From Nitrospinota bacterium (GTDB lineage: Bacteria > UBA8248), in the NCBI GenBank assembly GCA_003506735.1, contig DNYS01000158.1, positions 821 to 8,945 on the forward strand: a stretch of DNA of 8,125 nt, given 5' to 3'. Positions 5,148 through 8,125 of this stretch are shown one piece after another. Numbering within the stretch: the stretch's first letter is position 1; each line of letters begins with the position of its first letter. The position numbers were made by a program, and so were the translations under genes. A model generated the notes under the pieces. That model saw nothing but the letters and a program-made list of their open reading frames with translations. It searched no databases and was not told the DNA's origin.

Positions 5148-5975
5148 TCACGCGGATCCTCTTTCGAAAGCGACCCACGACACCTCCGCCATCCGGCGGA
5201 AGCCCAGGCTCCCGAATACCCGCTGGGAAGGCGTGTTCCCGTCAATGATATAGCAATAGACTGGCCTTCCGCGCGCCATCTGCATTTCGGCCAGGGCCGA
5301 GGCGACGTAGCGTCCCAGATTCCGGTTCCGGAACTTTTCGACCGTGTGGAGCATTCCGATCGAGTCGTTATCGTGAACGATCATGTAGGCGGCCAGTTCG
5401 CCGTCAATGCGCACGGCGGCATGCGGCGCCCGGAGAATGCGCTCGGAGATGTAGTCCTCGATCTCGCCGTACTCGGCCAGCTTGGATACGAGTCCGATCT
5501 CATCGTCCCGGATTCGGCCGATTTGCGGGCCCTCCGTGAACGGGGTGAAATTTTCTTTCTCCAGAGTGTAAAGGCCGCAGCCGTTCTCGCGGACGATGCG
5601 GCGCTTCGCGGCCAGCGCGTCCCGCGCCTCGCGGGGAAGCGCGTTCAGCCGTATCACATCCCCCTCTCCCTCCGGCGGGGCACGCCTCGTTTTTTCTCCG
5701 GCCTCCTTCATTTCCGCCGCCAGGGCTTCGAGATCGCCCAGATGCACCAGGATCGCCTCGGGGGCGCCCAGCGGGGACAGCCGGGCCCAGGCCCGGTGAA
5801 CGCAGATAGAGGGCCGCGCCAGATCGTCCACCCACAGGGAGAGCCCCCCATTCGATTCGGCGATGGCGCCCTCGATCCGGTAGCTCAAGGGCCGGTTTGA
5901 TTCGAGGAACCGGCGAAAGGCCGGCTCCTCGGTTCCCTCCAAACGATGGAGCGCCACAACAATCTCCTTGGGCAT
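5148..5975 (-). CDS. GNAT family N-acetyltransferase (FR47/GLYAT-like C-terminal domain)
   Basis: A protein of 275 residues whose C-terminal half is a GCN5-related acyl-CoA N-acyltransferase. Strand AAVRIDGELAAYMIV (186-200) is followed by the acyl-CoA-binding motif A, IGMLHTVEKFRNRNLGRYVASAL (206-228), and by the motif B region YCYIIDGNTPSQRVFGSLGFRRM (240-262), with the typical N-x-PS and LGF signatures. The N-terminal 130 residues are diverged and resemble the extra domain of glycine-N-acyltransferase-like proteins, so the acyl acceptor could be an amino acid or other amine. In motif A the usual R-G-x-G loop reads R-N-R-N-L-G, with Asn for the first Gly, which may affect binding of the CoA pyrophosphate. 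The ATG is the first possible start, because an in-frame stop lies seven codons upstream. No clear ribosome site precedes it, unlike its neighbours. It converges with the secreted-protein gene and diverges from the dehydrogenase gene. Confidence 0.8.
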   Translation of the reverse strand: MPKEIVVALHRLEGTEEPAFRRFLESNRPLSYRIEGAIAESNGGLSLWVDDLARPSICVHRAWARLSPLGAPEAILVHLGDLEALAAEMKEAGEKTRRAPPEGEGDVIRLNALPREARDALAAKRRIVRENGCGLYTLEKENFTPFTEGPQIGRIRDDEIGLVSKLAEYGEIEDYISERILRAPHAAVRIDGELAAYMIVHDNDSIGMLHTVEKFRNRNLGRYVASALAEMQMARGRPVYCYIIDGNTPSQRVFGSLGFRRMAEVSWVAFERGSA

Positions 5976-5980
5976 CGGTG

Positions 5981-6009
5981 AAAATTCGCCGCATCAACAA
6001 AAATTCGCC
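5981..6009. repeat. Pair of 10-bp direct repeats (AAAATTCGCC)
   Basis: AAAATTCGCC occurs at 5981-5990 and again at 6000-6009, 19 bp apart (nearly two helical turns), in the divergent gap upstream of the acetyltransferase gene. This may be a two-site regulator binding region or chance. Confidence 0.35.
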
Positions 6010-6025
6010 CGGGCGGCGCTGGGCG
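5999..6025 (-). terminator. Terminator-like hairpin in the acetyltransferase leader
   Basis: CGCCC (6006-6010) and GGGCG (6021-6025) can pair around a 10-base loop. On the minus strand the hairpin is followed by AA and five Ts (6003-5999). It lies just upstream of the acetyltransferase start, so it could act as a leader attenuator or shield that gene from antisense transcription. The stem is only five bp and can compete with a loop-free CGCCC/GGGCG palindrome at 6006-6015. Confidence 0.3.
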
Positions 6026-6099
6026 GGATTCTATACAATTCCGCCGTCCGGTGGTGTATGTAATGAAAACCGTCTCATTTTATTCGAAAAGGGGAACCC

Positions 6100-7167
<1,068 letters not shown>

Positions 7168-7204
7168 CACCAGCCGCCGAAGTCCGCCCGCTTGCCCGGG
7201 GATT

Positions 7205-7225
7205 CCGCCGCCGGGCGGCCGGTTT
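7205..7225 (+). terminator. Candidate weak terminator after the dehydrogenase gene
   Basis: CCGCC-GCCG-GGCGG (7205-7218) forms a 5-bp GC hairpin and is followed by CCGG and only three Ts. It is the best stop signal for the plus-strand gene in the 186-base convergent gap. The rest of the gap holds a G8 run (7334-7341), an A6 run (7320-7325) and no gene that I can support. Confidence 0.3.
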
Positions 7226-7285
7226 CATGCCCCCCGGAATAATATTTCGCCCACCCTGCCAACAGGCCACCCGGCGGATGGAAAC

Positions 7286-7300
7286 GCTCCTCAACGGAGC
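7286..7300. terminator. Hairpin GCTCC-TCAAC-GGAGC in a convergent gap
   Basis: A perfect 5-bp stem with a 5-base loop, downstream of the glycosyltransferase gene on the minus strand, where it is followed by GTTTCC. It could be a weak minus-strand terminator. A TTTTTT tract at 7325-7320 precedes it but has no hairpin in front of it. Confidence 0.3.
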
Positions 7301-7353
7301 CGCGTCCAGGAAATTCGGGAAAAAAGAATGCGCGGGGGGGGCTGAGGGGCGGC

Positions 7354-8061
7354 CTAATCCCGGAAACGGTAGCGGATGAGCGTCCAGATGGCGGCGAAGC
7401 CGTCGCGCCAGGTGATTTTTTTTCCCTCCCCGTAGTTCCTGCCGTAGTAGGACACCGGGATCTCGTACACGCGCCACTTCTTGGCCCTGAGGATCTTGGC
7501 GGTGAGTTCAGGTTCGACGTCGAATCGCCGGGAACGGATTACGATTCCCTCTATCACCTCCCGGCGGAACATTTTGTAGCAGGTCTCCATATCCGTCAGC
7601 GTGCAGTTGAACAGCAGGTTCGTCAAAAACGTCAGCAGGCGGTTTCCCATCTTGTGCCAGAACATGTGCACGCGCTGGGGTTTTCCCCCGAACCGCGAGC
7701 CGTAGACGACATCCGCCATCCCCTTCTCGATGGGGGCCATGAGCTCGGGGAGCTCGGCCGGATCGTACTCGAGATCGGCGTCCTGGATAACGATCACCTC
7801 TCCCGCCGCGGCGGCGAAGCCGGTCGCCAGCGCCGCCCCCTTTCCCCGGTTTTCGGGATGGCGGAGCACCCGCACCCCATCGCCCTCGATCCCCGCGAGG
7901 ATTTCGCTCGTCCCGTCGTCGCTCCCGTCGTCCACGACGATGATCTCGAGATTCAGCGGAACGGCCCGCACCCGCCGGACAATCTCGGCGATGGTGTCGC
8001 GCTCGTTGTAGCTGGGGATGATGACGCTCAAAAAAAGGCCGTCCCCGCCCGTCGTGCTCAT
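7354..8061 (-). CDS. Family 2 glycosyltransferase (dolichyl-phosphate mannosyltransferase-like)
   Basis: A GT-A-fold inverting glycosyltransferase of 235 residues, close to the length of the soluble DPM1-type polyprenyl-phosphate glycosyltransferases. Marks in order: LSVIIPSYNE (11-20), IIVVDDGSDDGT for nucleotide binding (40-51), NRGKGAAL (71-78), the metal-binding DAD motif in QDADLEYDP (93-101), DVVYGSRF (117-124), TDMETCYKMFR (156-166), RRFDVEPELTAKI (178-190) and YYGRNYGEGKKITWRDG (205-221). It lacks the C-terminal membrane helices of longer relatives, so it should act at the cytoplasmic face of the membrane, moving a sugar from a nucleotide sugar to a polyprenyl phosphate or other lipid carrier for cell-surface glycans. 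The donor sugar is unknown. The ATG follows GGAG at five bases. It converges with the dehydrogenase gene. Confidence 0.9.
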   Translation of the reverse strand: MSTTGGDGLFLSVIIPSYNERDTIAEIVRRVRAVPLNLEIIVVDDGSDDGTSEILAGIEGDGVRVLRHPENRGKGAALATGFAAAAGEVIVIQDADLEYDPAELPELMAPIEKGMADVVYGSRFGGKPQRVHMFWHKMGNRLLTFLTNLLFNCTLTDMETCYKMFRREVIEGIVIRSRRFDVEPELTAKILRAKKWRVYEIPVSYYGRNYGEGKKITWRDGFAAIWTLIRYRFRD

Positions 8062-8084
8062 CCGATCTCCATTTATCTATTGGG

Positions 8085-8118
8085 CTTAATGTATGCCTCA
8101 TTAAGTACGATTTATCAA
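8085..8118 (-). promoter_or_regulatory. Promoter region of the glycosyltransferase gene with a 7-7-7 dyad
   Basis: The last 60 bases are markedly AT-rich compared with the rest of the window. A perfect inverted repeat, CTTAATG (8085-8091) and CATTAAG (8099-8105) with a 7-base spacer, lies about 24 bp upstream of the start codon. On the minus strand TTGATA (8118-8113) is a fair -35 element (five of six). The matching -10 region falls inside the dyad (CATACATT) and is poor, so a regulator may bind there. Confidence 0.4.
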
Positions 8119-8125
8119 TTTATCG

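Noticed and set aside
5148..5150. The TGA ending the acetyltransferase as a second selenocysteine codon
   Set aside because: The GNAT domain is complete at this point, the readthrough sequence is antisense to the neighbouring gene, and nothing recognisable follows.
6030..6064. Promoter for the dehydrogenase (TACAAT at 6034 or TGTAAT at 6059)
   Set aside because: Both resemble -10 elements, but neither has a recognisable -35 at suitable spacing, so I do not list a promoter.
7334..7341. G8 run with nearby G tracts as a quadruplex or phase-variable tract
   Set aside because: It lies in a non-coding convergent gap, cannot switch a reading frame, and has too few well-spaced G tracts for a confident quadruplex.

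Overview
The window is GC-rich bacterial DNA, with a strong bias to G or C at third codon positions. Genes are closely packed on both strands, and several have clear Shine-Dalgarno sites. It looks like chromosome from an uncultivated, metagenome-type bacterium (proteobacterial, Tectomicrobia-like or Rokubacteria-like would all fit). No gene here fixes the lineage. I see no mobile element, CRISPR array, tRNA or rRNA.

Layout from left to right. The C-terminal half of a cyclase/kynurenine-formamidase-family hydrolase runs off the left edge (+). A class I SAM methyltransferase follows (-). Divergent from it is a pair of major facilitator transporters (+) joined by an ATGA overlap, driven by a good sigma70-type promoter that has a perfect dyad in its spacer. 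A bidirectional terminator-like hairpin separates the second transporter from a convergent gene (-) whose reading frame is interrupted by one TGA. Next come a small secreted lysine-rich protein of unknown function (+), a GNAT acetyltransferase (-), an NAD-type isocitrate/isopropylmalate/tartrate dehydrogenase family enzyme (+), and a family 2 glycosyltransferase (-). An AT-rich promoter region with a dyad closes the window.

The main find is the gene at 3811-4461 (-). A standard annotation would give two short ORFs or a pseudogene. The two halves are in the same frame, and the TGA lies exactly where thioredoxin-fold peroxiredoxin/deiodinase-like proteins carry their catalytic Cys or Sec. The local context reads GAIT-U-PPY, compared with T-U-PPF in vertebrate iodothyronine deiodinases. 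A compact hairpin with G and U in its apical loop follows the TGA at the distance expected of a bacterial SECIS element. The protein has no cysteine at all, so selenocysteine would be its only redox-active residue. I call it a bacterial deiodinase-like selenoprotein of 216 residues. Its substrate is unknown.

The genes do not form one obvious pathway. The transporters (related to the fosmidomycin-resistance type), the methyltransferase, the GNAT and the selenoprotein would all fit small-molecule modification, export or peroxide/halide chemistry, but that link is only inferred from proximity.
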